64,000 bases of DNA from Hemerocallis citrina (Eukaryota; Streptophyta; Magnoliopsida; Asparagales; Asphodelaceae), in assembly GCA_017893485.1 (NCBI GenBank), contig CM030365.1, forward strand, positions 45,068,458 through 45,132,457, given 5' to 3'. The notes below the pieces were generated by a model. That model was not told where the DNA came from. It ran no database searches and saw only the letters and a list, made by a program, of their open reading frames with translations. Shown here piece after piece: positions 43,452-56,167 of this stretch (position 1 is its first letter; each line of letters opens with the position of its first letter). The translations under genes were made by a program, and so were the position numbers.

Positions 43452-46400
43452 TGTAACGCCCCGATTTCCATCTACTGGAAAACCGTGACATAAGCCAGAA
43501 TCTTTTCCTTCAATTAACCACGATACACAGATAAAACAGGAAAATTTAAACCTTTTTATTTAACACAAATGTATTACAAGTCCGAATATTATAAATTTGC
43601 AATACATTACATCAGTATTACAATAATGTCATACAAGCCCAAGTGTTACAAACATTCAATAAAAGTTACATCAGAGTACAATGAGTAATATATAACACTT
43701 GATACTTTCACTTGGATGCTTCTCAACATAAATAAATTACAATAGATGTTACATTGGTGACCAACATATTTTACAATTGAAATCAACACTTTGCTTCTCT
43801 TGCCTTGAGTCCTCCTAAATCTTGAACCTGTAGTTTTGCAATCCAGTACCTATTGAAGTGGGGACGGCAGTACATATACTGATGCTTTAAGGCTGATGAC
43901 TAGCAACGATTCTCACTTTAAACAAACAGATTGATGAAAAGAGAAATATGTATATATAATTAATGTGTCAGTGTATGCTATGTCTTAGATACTAATGCAG
44001 GATTAACTAATGCAATGATGCTCCTATTCTAATGCAAGCAAGACTCTGGAACAGTATGCAGCCCATACTACATACACCCCATATCAAGCCGTTTCTCCAT
44101 ATTTAGGGATTTGAACCCGCATCATGAATTCTACTCTTATACTCAACATCTTTCTGAAGATACAGCGTGACTGATAAGGTTGCAGACGTGGTCAAGTTCC
44201 ACCAATGCAGTATGCTCGTGGTGTATATGTTTGCCACTACTACCCGTCGTACCGGACCTCACTCAAAAATCTTAACAACGTAGGGTATCCACAACACAAA
44301 TTAGCTCGAAGCATCCCCTGTGGCCCTTAGCTGATAGACCGTAGTTTATGGCTTGTTGCCTTTCTTGATATAGAGCATGACGGAGTTTCGGGGGTCCATC
44401 CCCTAGCTCCGACAGGAATCTCTCCCGCCCTTATCATGACACATCAGAAATTAACAGATGAGATACGGATCCCGTGCTCCCAACTCGTGAGAAGGCACAG
44501 ACCGTATCCCTTTGACAGGAAGGGTACAACCAATAATACCACCTAGTGTTGGCCGGATCATATGGTAACACCCTTAACACCAACTCTTTCCCTTCGGCGA
44601 AAATGATAATAAATAAGGGTTAAGTAATAACAGTCATAAGTTACTACCCTAATGATGTCACTAACCCTAAACAATCCAAGGGATGACAACAGTACTAACA
44701 CAACATGCTGGGTCTTAAGTTAGACTTCGCAAGATAACTCTACTAGGTGCTTAACATAGACTTACCAGAATCCCTAAGGATCCTGTCCATAGCCTAACGA
44801 TCAAGACCCCGGCAATACGAACGTATACGCATGCTACTGCCCTGAACTTGGATTCCGTCTACGCTCCCGATCCGCGATCAACCTACATCGATTAAGATCT
44901 GATGGTGCACGAGGGGTGACTCGTCCACAGTCCACGAGGAGTAAAATAAATACACGTCTTGATGGTTGATGGCTCCTAGGTTAATGATATCACCCTAGAC
45001 GAGCACAATAACTGTGTACTAGCTAATAAGCTACACACGAGCAAAACAACATACATACGAGCTGACTAGCTACATATGAGCCAAACGAATTACATACAAG
45101 CTGATTAGCTACGTATAAGCCAAACGAATTACATAAGAGCCAACTAACTATGTATGCGATAAATGAATCATATAGAAGCAACCATAAAAGTCATTTAACA
45201 ACTTAGATGCAAAATAACGTGCTACAAGCAAAACTTGATCTTTTATACATAAAAGCAACATACAAAGCCTTCTAACAACCTAGAAGCAATTAAACATGCT
45301 ACTCTTATCGAAATTCAACAAAATTGGACTTTTTAGAAAGGGGAGAACATCTACTACATCTTCCTAGTTAACAACTTTCTCATATTCCTTATGGAATTCA
45401 ATTTTCCGCTCTTTGAACACAATTCAAGAACAACAAAAGCACAACCAAAAGCTGAAACTTCCAAAGCTCATAACTTTTGCTATACTTATCGGAATTCAAC
45501 AAAATTATACTTTCTGGAAAGGGGAGAACATCTACTACAACTTCCTAGTTAACAACTTTCTCAAATTCCTTAGGGAATTCAATTTTCCGCTCTATGAACA
45601 CAATTCAAGAACAACAAAAGATAGCACAAAGCTGAAACTTGTAAAGCTCGCAACTTTTGCTATACTTGTCGGAATCTAACAAAATTATACTTTCTGGAAA
45701 AGGGAGAACATCTACTACAACTTCCTAGTTAACAACTTTCTCAGATTCCTTATGGAATTCAATTCCCCGCTCTTTGAACACAGTTCAAGAACAACAAAAG
45801 ACAGCACAAAGCTAGAATTTGTAAAGCACTGAACTTTTGCTATACTTGTCAGAATCTACCAAAATTATACTTTCTGAAAAGGAGAGAACATCTACTATAA
45901 CTTCCGAGTTAACAACTTTCTCAGATTCCTTAAGGAATTCAATTTTTCGCTCTTTGAACACAATTCAAGAACAACAAAAGACAGCACAAAGCTGAAACTT
46001 GTAAAGCTCGCAACTTTTGCTATACTTGTCGGGATCTAACAAAATTAGACATTTTGGAAAGGGGAGAACATCTACTACAACTTTCTAGTTGAACACTTTT
46101 TCAGATTCCTTATGGAATTTAATTCCTCGCTCTTTGAACACAATTCAAGAACAACAAAGGCAGCACAAAGCTAAAACTTGTAAAGCTCGCAACTTTTGCT
46201 ATACTTATCGGAATATAACAAAATTGGACATTTTGGAAAGGGGAGAACATCGAATAAAACTTTCTAGTTGAACACTTTTTTAGATTACTTATAGAATTCA
46301 ATTCCCTGCTCTTTGAACACAATTCAAGAACAACAGAAGGCAGCACAAAGTTGAAACTTGTAAAGCTCCCAACTTTTGATGTACTTGTCGGAATCTAACA

Positions 46401-47550
46401 AAATTGGACATTTTGAAAATGGGAGAATATCTATACAACTTCCTAGTTAACAACTTTCTTAGATTCCTTATGGAAAAATATTCCCCGCTCTTCGAACATA
46501 ATTCAAGAATAATAAAAGACAGAACAAAGCTGAAACTTCTAAAGCTCGCAACTTTTGCTATACTTGTCGGAATCTAACAAAATTGAACATTTTGGAAAGG
46601 GGAGAACATCTACTACAATTTTCTAGTTGAATACTTTTTCATATTCCTTATGGAATTCAATTCCCCGCTCTTTGAACACAATTCAAGAACAACAAAGCAC
46701 AGCAAAAAGTTACAGCAAAAGCTGAAACTTGTAAAGGTCATAACTTTTGCTATACTTATTGGAATCAAACAAAATTGGCCATTTTGGAAAGGGGAGAACA
46801 TCTACTACAACTTCCTAGTTGAACACTTTTTCAGATTCAATCAATAAGAGGTGTAAAAACTTCGAACCATCCAGATAGCGAGCTTCAGCCAAAAGCTGGC
46901 TGCTGAGAATTGTAAAGCTCATAACTTTTGCAATACTTATCAGAATCTAAGAAAATAGGCCATTTTAAAAAGGGGAGAACATCTACTAAAACTCTCTAGT
47001 TGAACACTTTTACAGATTCAATCAATAAGAGGTGCAAAAACTTCGAACCATCCAGACAGCGAGCTTCAGCCAAAAAGCTGGCTGCTGAGATTTGTAAAGC
47101 TCATAACTTTTGCAATACTTATCGAAATCTAACAAAATAGGCCATTCTGTAAAGGGAAAAATATCTAGTACAACTCTCTAGGTTACCACTTTTTTAGATT
47201 CCGTAAGGAACTCAAAATCCAGCCCTTAGAACACACGCAAAAGTGAACCAAAACAGCAGTTTTTTTGCAAAACTCACTGTTTGGGGGAAACGAATTGTTT
47301 AACCCATCAGACTAACCCAGAAAAATCTACAAAAATTAGAGCATGGTAATAACACATATGAGAACTTCTAAAAATAATTTGGAGTCAAAATTCCAACTTT
47401 AACACAAGTAATTAATTCTAACCGTCTAAACTACAAGATTGAATATTTAGGGTTCTTAGTTGTGTTTTTCCACTCTAATCTTTACATGCCTTTTATTCTA
47501 GTCCATAAACATTCATATGCACATGAAACTAGTTCAAGTTATGACAACAT
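43452..47550 (-). repeat. Chromovirus-type LTR with internal 180-bp array (right edge approximate)
   Basis: The left end TGTAACGCCCCGATTTCC is, on the minus strand, a GGGGCGTTACA LTR end. The block around GCAGCCCATACTACATA and the GATTTGAACCC phrase near 44050-44115 correspond to blocks in the 2.86-kb LTRs, so this is a related LTR reading leftward. GAGGG precedes it (43447-43451), but I could not find a matching duplication. It merges on the right with the LTR copy at 47560-50394 without a clear boundary. No coding frame is seen. Confidence 0.5.
45305..47240 (+). repeat. ~180-bp tandem array, about ten and a half units
   Basis: The landmark GAGAACATCTACTAC (or a close variant) recurs at about 45345, 45526, 45706, 45886, 46066, 46245, 46425, 46604, 46796 and 46977: intervals of 181, 180, 180, 180, 179, 180, 179, 192 and 181. 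Each unit also contains TTTGAACACAATTCAAGAAC and CATAACTTTTGCTATACTT-like phrases. The last units drift, with GCTTCAGCCAAA replacing the middle. Open frames across it are by-products of the repeat. Confidence 0.95.
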
Positions 47551-47559
47551 AAAACAATA

Positions 47560-50394
47560 AATAAATAAACAAGCAAGTCATGGATAGCAAGTAGAGCAAG
47601 CAGGGAACAATGGAATAACGATGTAACAATGATTTTAATGGATCAATAGGAATCAATAAATGGCACGATAACAATAACCAATATCACGGTAATCGATGCA
47701 ATGGCTATAAACAATGATTCAATATTCGGTAATAATCAATGGTCAATATCAACAAAACTTAGCCAATATTCGATATCAATAGGAACAATGAGGAACAATA
47801 TGCAGTGCCGATGTCGTGTGATTGATAAGTCTATTAATCATTTTAATCCTAACTAATGTAGCACTTTATGCATCCCATTTATTTACCACATGGTTGCTAC
47901 ATACAAATAAGTTACGTTTAGACATAGTGGTGGATTTTATTATTCATGTACTTGACACGATAACAATGCTCCATCCATAACGATAATTTATCCATAAGAT
48001 GCTACACGATCAGAAGATCACAAGATCACAAGAACACTAGATAACAAGATAACGGTATAGGGAACCACGAGCCCCTTACCCGAGTACAGTCCTTATATTT
48101 TCCACTACTAGAGTCAACCCTTAAACCCAGGTTTGTTAATTATTTTATCGATGTAACATTACAAAATGCAATTAAGGGACATAAGATGAACAATAATAAC
48201 AACAGAGGAACAATAAGATGGTGACATGAAGTAGGACAATTAAAATGATGACAATAGGACACTAGGATCATGCAATGCGATATACACACTTCGATTCATG
48301 CAATACAATGATATAGGATTATTTATATTATTAAAAACTAGAAGATAAAATTTTGGACAACAAGAGTAGTCTGTACAAAAATGCAATTTTCCGCTGTTTC
48401 ATAACTCGAAAAGTGAATCCGTCAGAAGTTCTAGAAACTAGAATTCCACACGGTTCCAACACATATTTAAAGTTCAAAATCCGACAACAGTAGCAAACTT
48501 AAACACATTGTTCTTTACAAATTTCATGTTCAGATAGAATTTCGACATCATGTTATTTTATTTTTAGAATCAGCAAAAACTGAATAATAAATTCATTAAA
48601 AATATTTATTAAACTCTTAAACATGATCACTAACATTCTGGAAATTAACAGAGCAAAATTTTATCATTTGATCAGCCTTTTTACTGTTTAAGCATGCAAG
48701 AAACAAAAATCTAAATACCTGAAAGTAAAAACATAGCTGTAGTAAAACGGGCATAACTTTTGCTACGCAACTTGAAATTAAGAAATTCAAGATGTTCTGA
48801 AAACTAGAAATATAAATCTACAATTCTTGTTCATAAAATTATTTATTTTAGGATCATTTACTAGGTCAAAAATAGAAGACAATATACAGCCAGCAAGCAA
48901 TATATAGGGTTGGGTATTTTTCATGAAACAATTTAATTAAACACAATGAATATCAATTCTATTAGTCGATAAACTTCTCAATCTTCATGATGGGATATAA
49001 AAACATGGTAAATAAGATTAATAACACATACATTCTTTAATTTATCATCAGTCAACCATCAATCGATCAAACAACTTATAACCTAGCAGTTGTCTCTACA
49101 ATAATTAATCGTATTATGAGTTGGATGAATATCAATACTATATGATGCATGCAAGATTCAATATTTTTAGAGTCAAAGTGTCACGATGTCAAGAATATTG
49201 GGGTTAGATCGTGTAAATCCTTAATAGACCCAACGAAAGAGATGAACAATGTATAATACGATAAACAAAGGGATCTACTTGCAAGAGTTTCAACAAAACA
49301 TGAATTTGATACAATTGACAATTCAAGATGACAATGACTTACCTTATGGACGTTGAAATTGAATTCCAAGAATAACAAGATGAGAATTCCGAAGCAACAA
49401 ACTCACGAACATACGGAATAGCACGTGTATACTACGTGCAAAATAAATCAAAGCAACAACAGCAAAGAACAATTGACAGCAATAGCAAAGGGGCTTCGCT
49501 GGCGGCCTTGATGACGACGAGCGGGGGCGGCATCGACGGCAGCGAGCGGGACAGGGGGCGCCAGGGGATCGACAGTTCTGGCGTCAACGGGAAGAAGCGG
49601 CCTGCTCGTCGATCGAAACAGGGGACAAGGGCAGTGTGGCTAGGCTGAGAATGGAGCTTCGACGGGAGAGGGAGAGGACGTCGATGGGAGGACGGCGATG
49701 GCCAGCGGGGGGTGCTTGCCGAAGATGGCAGCTGGAGATAGAGGTCGGGAGGTGGGTCGGGGTGTACTCCAGAACGGGAGAGAGAAATCCACCAGGAGAG
49801 AGAAAGAGAGGCGACAGGAGAGAGAAATTGCGACAGATACAATTAGTGTTTTTGGGTTTTTAGGGATTATATTATGGTTGTATTTATAGAATGCAAGTAC
49901 ATTGTTGGGTTAATGGGTTGGGATCCAATAATAGTGGGTTTGGGTTGAGAACAAACTGCAATTGGGTTTTAGGGTTCAATAAGAGAGGGTTTGAAGACAA
50001 TAGGGTTCAAATAAAATGCTCACAATAAATAAATAGGATAGACAAAAAAATAGCCCAATAAGAAGAATAAAGAATTTCATGTACAAAAATTTAAATCCAA
50101 ATAGATAAATAAATAATACGAATGAAAAGAATATAATTTGGCTTGAAAATAAATTAGGATTCGCCACGAAAGTTAGATCAAGTACGAAGATAAAATAATT
50201 CAATAAATGAATTTTAAAAAGATAATCAAGAAATAACAATTAATAATCATAATAATAATAATAAAATTATACAATAAAATAGTATTCGGGTTTGACGAAT
50301 TCATTAAAATAGTCCAATAATAATTATATAATTGTTTTAGGCTCAAATATAAATAGTCGATCAATCAGAAATAGAAAGTAAGGTAAAAAATACA
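47560..50394 (-). repeat. LTR copy A of a minus-strand element (first part)
   Basis: Colinear with 57230-60015. It resumes after a 5.6-kb insertion at 56026-56167, where it ends (minus-strand start) TGTAACCCCCATTCCC. Examples of shared landmarks are GCAAGTCATGGA, GATAACGGTATAGGGAACC, TACTACGTGCAAAATAAATC, and the GC-rich block at 49490-49760. Its left part does not match copy B beyond about 47560, so it is truncated or recombined there. A GC-rich stretch (49490-49830) is open in several frames but shows no domain. Confidence 0.75.
50390..50394. repeat. Left flank duplication of the 5.6-kb composite insertion
   Basis: ATACA before 50395 and GTACA at 56021-56025 match at four of five bases. 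The uninterrupted copy near 60010-60020 reads AAATACACCACTATT, which confirms the empty site. Confidence 0.7.
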
Positions 50395-51116
50395 TGTAAC
50401 GCCCCGACTTAACTCATACGCACACAATTAACTAAATTCTAGCCACGCCCACCACAGGCTGCCTCAAAAGGGTGTCCGGACATTGGGTACCCTTAATCCT
50501 TGGCTTTTCCTATATATCTTTCTTTTCTCCCTTCAATCCTACCGATGTGGGATTATTCCCCATGGTCAACCGGTCCACACCTACACCACACACACACTTC
50601 CTTTCATTTATTCATTCATTTAATCCTTCCTTCTTACACGTCACCATCTATCCTTTTATTCTTTCTTATACTTATATACTATATATATACTATCTATATA
50701 CTAGTATATATATACTCTCTTAGAAATACCGGGTCTCACATTCACCCCCTCTTAAGAATTCAGCATCCTCGCTGAATACGGGACGTGCAATCTAGCACAG
50801 GATCTTCTTTCTAGTCGAATGTAGACTTGTCTCCTAATCGCTGCCCTCCCAGGGTCTTACGCATCTCATACATATATTGCGTCCCACGCACTTCCTATAT
50901 ATAAGTCCTACATTCGATGTCGAAAGTTGGCTCTGATACCATCTGTAATGCCCCGCACTCAACTCGTATGCACACAATTAACTAAATTCTAGCCACGCTC
51001 ACCACAGGATGCCTCAAAAGGGTGTCCGGACGTTGGGTATACCTTTCTTATTGGCTTCCTAATATATACTTCTTTTCTCCCTTTATTCTAGCCGATATGG
51101 GATCCTTTTTGTCACC
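50395..51116 (-). mobile_element. Small non-autonomous LTR element C (TRIM-like), right LTR truncated
   Basis: Reads on the minus strand. Its 3' LTR is 50395-50740 (346 bp) and its 5' LTR begins at 50946 and is recognisable for about 170 bp. The interior is only about 205 bp, with a TGGTATCAGAGCC primer site (minus, near 50930-50942), a hairpin ATTCAGC-GAGGAT-GCTGAAT at 50758-50777, and a polypurine run AGAGGGGGTGAA before the 3' LTR. LTR phrases such as TTTTGAGGCAG and GTGGTGGGCG match elements A and B. There is no coding capacity. Confidence 0.8.
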
Positions 51117-51424
51117 TACCACTTCCAACATCTCCTAATCTTCCTATCATAATAATCCTACTCAATAGAAATTAACCCAACTCAATTTTATACAACAAAA
51201 TAAGTTAGGGTTTACCTTCCCGAAATTCTTTCGAAAATCCAATGCTACCACGATGTAGAGAACCCCTCTATTAGTCTACCCCTCGATTTAATTTGAAATC
51301 CATGGAGAAAGGAAGGGGATTTGAGCATGGGGAAAGAATCGCGATGGGTTCGGCGGGGGGTTCTTTCCGATCGGGAAAGAAGTGGGAAGGGAAAGAAAGA
51401 ACATAAACTAAAATAGTTATATTT

Positions 51425-51935
51425 CAATAAAAATTTGGGCAGAGTCTCCCCTGTAATTTCTGCCCCGAAACACAATTAGCTTACGGAATTCTGCTCTAAA
51501 TTCCGTAGCTCACATCACAAGCAATATAATCATGGGCTCCCCAGGCCAAAATGAGCAGAATCACACAGGCAATAAAATATCATGCTCTGGGGGCCAAACT
51601 TATAACAGAATATCAAATATTAAATAAAAACCATAAATTCCTTTGAAAACATATAAGATTTTTGTAAAGATTTAAGAAAACCTTTTTAAAAAGCCAACTA
51701 CAAAACCCAATACTCCACAACAAGGTGGGTACGGGCTTTCTTACCTCATCACAGCACTATATCTATATACTTTTACCATAATACAAAATAATACATCAAC
51801 TATTGACCTTTCTACATATACTAAGTACATAGATAATAGATCAGCTCCAACAAAGTACAAAATCTAGCTCTATACTACCTCACCATGCTGCCAGCAACCT
51901 GCAGGAGAGTTAGGGTTGTCCACCCTCTGTATTAT
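51425..51935 (-). repeat. Left arm of a ~510-bp inverted repeat
   Basis: The reverse complement closely matches 55400-55925. Landmarks are ACAACCCTAACTCTCCTGCA, GGTAGTATAGAGCTAGATTT, ATTCTGCTCATTTTGGCCTG and TAGAGCAGAATTCCG. The arms are about 3.5 kb apart and match at more than nine in ten positions by eye. Confidence 0.9.
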
Positions 51936-53499
51936 GCACGCCGGGTGTTCGGTGAAATGTCCGAGCGAGACTTAGGTGAGAATTTGATGAATTCAGAGGT
52001 GTAATTGGGTTTTACTATTGTTATTAACCCTAATTTGAGAAATTAGGAAGAAGGGATTAAAGAAATTAGGAGATAGGGAATTTTCTTATTAGCAAGCCTC
52101 CGATCAATATGTGAGTTCTTGTATTAGGATTCGAATTTGAAATCCGTCGATGTAGCTCGCCTACTGATGTCATTTGTGACATGTGAGTGAAGACGAATTT
52201 GAATTTTGAGGTCCGTAGGTCAAGTTTTGAGTTTTATGCTAATCGATCCTATAATTTTCCAATTAGGTGGAAAAAGTTGAACTTCGACTGGCTACCGGAC
52301 GGACGTGGGACATCGTTTGCTCGATCCGTCAGGTGAGTATGTTGTATCTATCAATATTTTATATTGTGGCCAAATTTCATGGCTTTCTGATATATTTCGT
52401 AGAAGTTATGCCAAAAATTGGTTTTCAATGAAAATACGGATTTTTAAGGGCCGAAAATGGGTTTTTGTGATATTCGATGAAATTAACTATTTTGGGTATA
52501 TAAAACCTATATTATGGGTTAGTGTGACGTGTTAAAGTATAAAAACTAAATATATTAAACGGTTTATGCATATCTTTACCCCGTGCATGTTTTGTGCACG
52601 TTTTTGGGTATATAGGCCGATATGGGTAATTTGGTAGATGTGAAACCTTGTGTATGGGCTAGCATGCTATGGATGGATGTTATAAGATGTAATTAGATGA
52701 AGTTAGTGATTGTAATCATGTTTTGGAAACCCGTGTATTTATAGTGCATGTTTTGTGCATGTTTTGGGACATATAAGCCCTTATAGGTGATTTTACTTAC
52801 ATGGAACATGGTGTATGAGCTAGTATGCTATAATTTGATATTATGAGATTTAATTAGAGGAGACAAGTGATTTTGACCCATTTTCTTGGAAACCCACATG
52901 TGTGGTGTATGTTTGTGATATATATATATTATGATATTGACTCGTGATGTGATAATTGATGAAATTAGTAAGTGGGTATATGTTTACATTATAATTATGT
53001 TCGAAGTGAATTAATGGGTAATAATATGATATTGTAATGTGATGAAGTATACATTTTGATACTTTATGATATGGAATAACATAATGTAGTTCCCTTATTA
53101 ATGTTATAACTTGGTGTATGTCTATATATGGTACAGTGAGATAATGAATAATATGGTATTCTTAATGTGAGATGTTATGGAAAAATAAATATCGTGGCAC
53201 ATTAATATTATGCATTAATATGATATGATGAGTTTATGTGTTGAATAACAGGGTGTATGCATAATGTGATATGATGACATGAAGATAAAGGGTAAGATGG
53301 TACATGCTAATAAAATGTGTTACTAATTCACGTGGTTAAAGTCAAAGACATGACTAGTCTGTGAATCAAAAGTGAAATGCGTGTGTTAATAAAGTAAGCT
53401 GAAAAGATGAAATGATTAATGCTAATAACAGATGATTTTGTTGACTAGTACCTACAGCAATCCTGGGGGTTTGGGCTAGACCTCCTAATACCCAAGGAC

Positions 53500-53850
53500 C
53501 GGCTTGGGGTGCGGTGTTTTTTCCTCCTGGCTTCGGCTGGGAGGAAGTACCCAGTTTATCTGGGGTGCGGTGTTTTTCGCCCAAGTTATCGGCTTGAGGC
53601 CCGGTTACCCTCGATGACAGCTGTCGCGAGGAAGTACCCAGTTTACCTGGGGTGCGGTGTTTTTCCCTCCTGGCTATCGGCTGGGAGGAAGTACCCAGTT
53701 TACCTGGGGTGCGGTGTTTTTCCCTCGATGACAGCCGTCGCGAGGAAGTACCCAATTTACCTGGGGTGCGGTGTTTTTCCCTCCTGGCTTCGGCTGGGAG
53801 GAAGTACCCAGTTTATCTGGGGTGCGGTGTTCCCTCGCTGGCACAGGCTG
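53500..53850 (+). repeat. Hairpin-rich ~57-bp minisatellite
   Basis: Six copies of GGGGTGCGGTGTT occur about 55-58 bp apart, one interval being 90. Between them, two kinds of inverted repeat vary: CCTCCTGGC-TTCG-GCTGGGAGG and CCTCG..GACAGCTGTC..CGAGG, each followed by AAGTACCCAGTTTA. Long open frames across it on both strands are by-products of the repeat and not genes. Confidence 0.85.
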
Positions 53851-55399
53851 GGAGGAAGACGTAGCCTCGGACGTGTAAGACTCTGTGTGAGCATCGGTCC
53901 GCGTGTTTTATTGGGTGTCGGCTTTCAGTATATTGGGATACTGTGGCTCACTGGTCAACAAACTAATAAAATAACTAAGTGTAAATAAAAATGTGAGAGT
54001 AAAGAAAGTGGAAGTGAATTGTGAATGTGAAAGAAAGTGGTTGTGGATGAAATGCGGCATGTGGTTAATTTAAAATGAAAAGAGTAAAAGAGACATGTGT
54101 TAATATGAATAGTATGAAGTAGTTGTATTATGAAAATGATGATTAAAGTAAAATACAGTATGGTATGAGTTGTACCATGAAATTGTGTCAAGGAACTACC
54201 TGCCCGCTATTTCTGTGGAAATGGTGGGAACTACCTGCCTTGACATAATTCGCAGGGTGAGTTGGTATGATAGTGGTATTGACTAATGGAAATGAAGAAT
54301 TAAGTAAAGTGAAGATGAAAAGTAATTGAAGTAAATTAATAACTAAGCTATCAGCTTGAGATGTGATGTGATATTACCTAGACTATGTGTTTGGGGTGTG
54401 GTGATTAATACCCAAGCTATCGGCTTTGGGGTGTGATATGTGATTGCCCAAACTAGGTTTGGGATATGGAGTATAAATGGATGAGAATGAAAGTGAAATT
54501 AATGGTAACTTGAGATATAAGTGAAAAGGAAAGTAAGTTAATTATTAATTAGATTGGGTAATAACTAAATGTTATAACGGGATGAGAATGAGTTATAAAA
54601 CATGCTTTTGATGCGATAAGAATGAGTATTCCATAAGTGATATGTTAATGATGTGATGAAATGTGAGTAATTGCAATGGGCAATGAAATGTATATTTGTG
54701 TCATAAGGCATGAATGAATGTGATATTATGAGAATAGATGCATATGTTTATGATGTGATACTTGATATAATACAGTAAAATAAATACCTATATTATGAGA
54801 TTGGTTATGAAAATGGTTATTAAAGAAGGTATGTTGTGACATGAGTTTGTGTATCTTGGAAGTGTGTCGGGGAACTACTCGCCCGCTATTTCCATGGAAA
54901 TGGTGGGAACTACCTGCCTTGGCACCACTTCCAGGATGAGTAAGTGAGTTGTTGATATAATGCAAGTAAATGAAGTGCATGGCTAAATAAAAATGAAGAA
55001 ATATGTAGTAGCATCCTGTGGTTATAAATTTATAAATTAAGAATTGGTGATGTGACAATAATTGTGGAAGATGAATTCAAATTGATAAGTAAGGGATTGT
55101 ATGTGAATCAGTATTATGTAAATGTAAAATAAGGATATATACGAGGTTGATGTGAAGCATGTAGCGAAATGTGTGAATTATGGATAATTATATAACCGGA
55201 TGCGGATTTGAAGAGTATTTTGATATAAAATCGTATTGGTGATGTTTTTATGTTCAGATTTCAGGTTGCATCATCTAAACTTGAAGTTTGTAAGTTTAAA
55301 GTATTTTCTTTATACCATTTTAATTAATTTATTAAATTAATAATTATACTCACACCAGAAATGGCTAACCCCTGATGTTTTCTGGGGGTTAGAGGGGTC

Positions 55400-55925
55400 C
55401 CTCCCTGAGGGTGGACAACCCTAACTCTCCTGCAGGTTGCTAGCAGCATGGTGAGGTAGTATAGAGCTAGATTTTGTACTTTGTTGGACCTGATCTATTA
55501 TCTATGTACTTAGTATATGTAGAAAGGTGAATAGTTGATGTATTATTTTGTATTATGGTAAAAGTATATAGATATAGTGCTGTGATGAGGTAAGAAAGCC
55601 CATACCCACCTCGTTGTGGAGTATTGGGTTCTGTGGTTGGCTTCTAAAAAGGTTTTCCTAAATTTTTACAAATATCCTATATGTTTTCAAAGGAATTTAT
55701 GGTTTTTATTTAATATTTGATATTCTGTTATGAGTTTGGCCCCAAGAGCATAATATTTATATTGCCTGTGTGATTCTGCTCATTTTGGCCTGGGGAGCCC
55801 ATGATTATATTGCCTGTGTTGTGAGCTACGGAATTTAGAGCAGAATTCCGCAAGCCTTTTGTGTTTCGGGGCAGAAATTTCAGGGGAGACTGCCAAAATT
55901 TTATTTGAAATATACCTATCTTAGT
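55400..55925 (+). repeat. Right arm of the inverted repeat
   Basis: Reverse complement of 51425-51935. It is followed by about 95 bp including a run of roughly 27 A (about 55980-56007) and then an LTR-type end TGGGGTGTTACA at 56020. Confidence 0.9.
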
Positions 55926-56025
55926 TTATGTTTAAAGTGATATAGAAATTGAAAGAATTGAATTTGGAGGCTTAGTTTTCAAAAAAAAAAAAAAAAAAAA
56001 AAAAAAATTGGGGTGTTACAGTACA

Positions 56026-56167
56026 CCACTATTCGAAATGAATAAAATTTTGATTAGAAAATACTTTAATAAAAGATCCGAAATGAATTTAGCGCAAAAT
56101 AAATTTTTAGATAATCAAGATATAGAAAATACATGGAAAATACCTATTGTCGGGAATGGGGGTTACA
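56026..56167 (-). repeat. LTR copy A, remaining 142 bp
   Basis: Continues the repeat broken at 50394. The same sequence is uninterrupted in copy B at about 60016-60161. Its outer end GGGGGTTACA at 56167 is the minus-strand LTR start, followed by a polypurine-type sequence (minus: AAGGTGGGTAGGAT). Confidence 0.8.

Larger units (their letters stand above)
51117..56020 (+). repeat. Composite LTR-like block with long inverted repeat
   Basis: The right end reads A-tract then TTGGGGTGTTACA. The block holds an inverted pair (51425-51935 and 55400-55925), a minisatellite (53500-53850), and many hairpin-forming phrases such as CCCGCTATTTC..GAAATGGTGGG (54209-54233 and 54880-54905). No gag or pol is visible. 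It is best seen as a long LTR of a further retrotransposon family plus an inverted fragment of a second copy. The left boundary is unclear. Confidence 0.5.

Noticed and set aside
45413..46847. Repeated open frames with similar peptides (NTIQEQQ..., LPKLITFAILIG)
   Set aside because: They recur once per 180-bp repeat unit and reflect the tandem array, not exons.
49432..49889. GC-rich open frames at 49.4-49.9 kb (and the copy at 59.1-59.5 kb) as a host gene
   Set aside because: Both copies lie at the same place in two LTR copies, frames are not conserved between them (indels shift frame), and no domain is visible. It is more likely the leader region of the LTR.
53366..53988. Long open frames on both strands across 53.4-54.0 kb with repeated peptide blocks
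   Set aside because: They are generated by the ~57-bp minisatellite, whose units are open in several frames. No start context, domain or splice signals support a gene.
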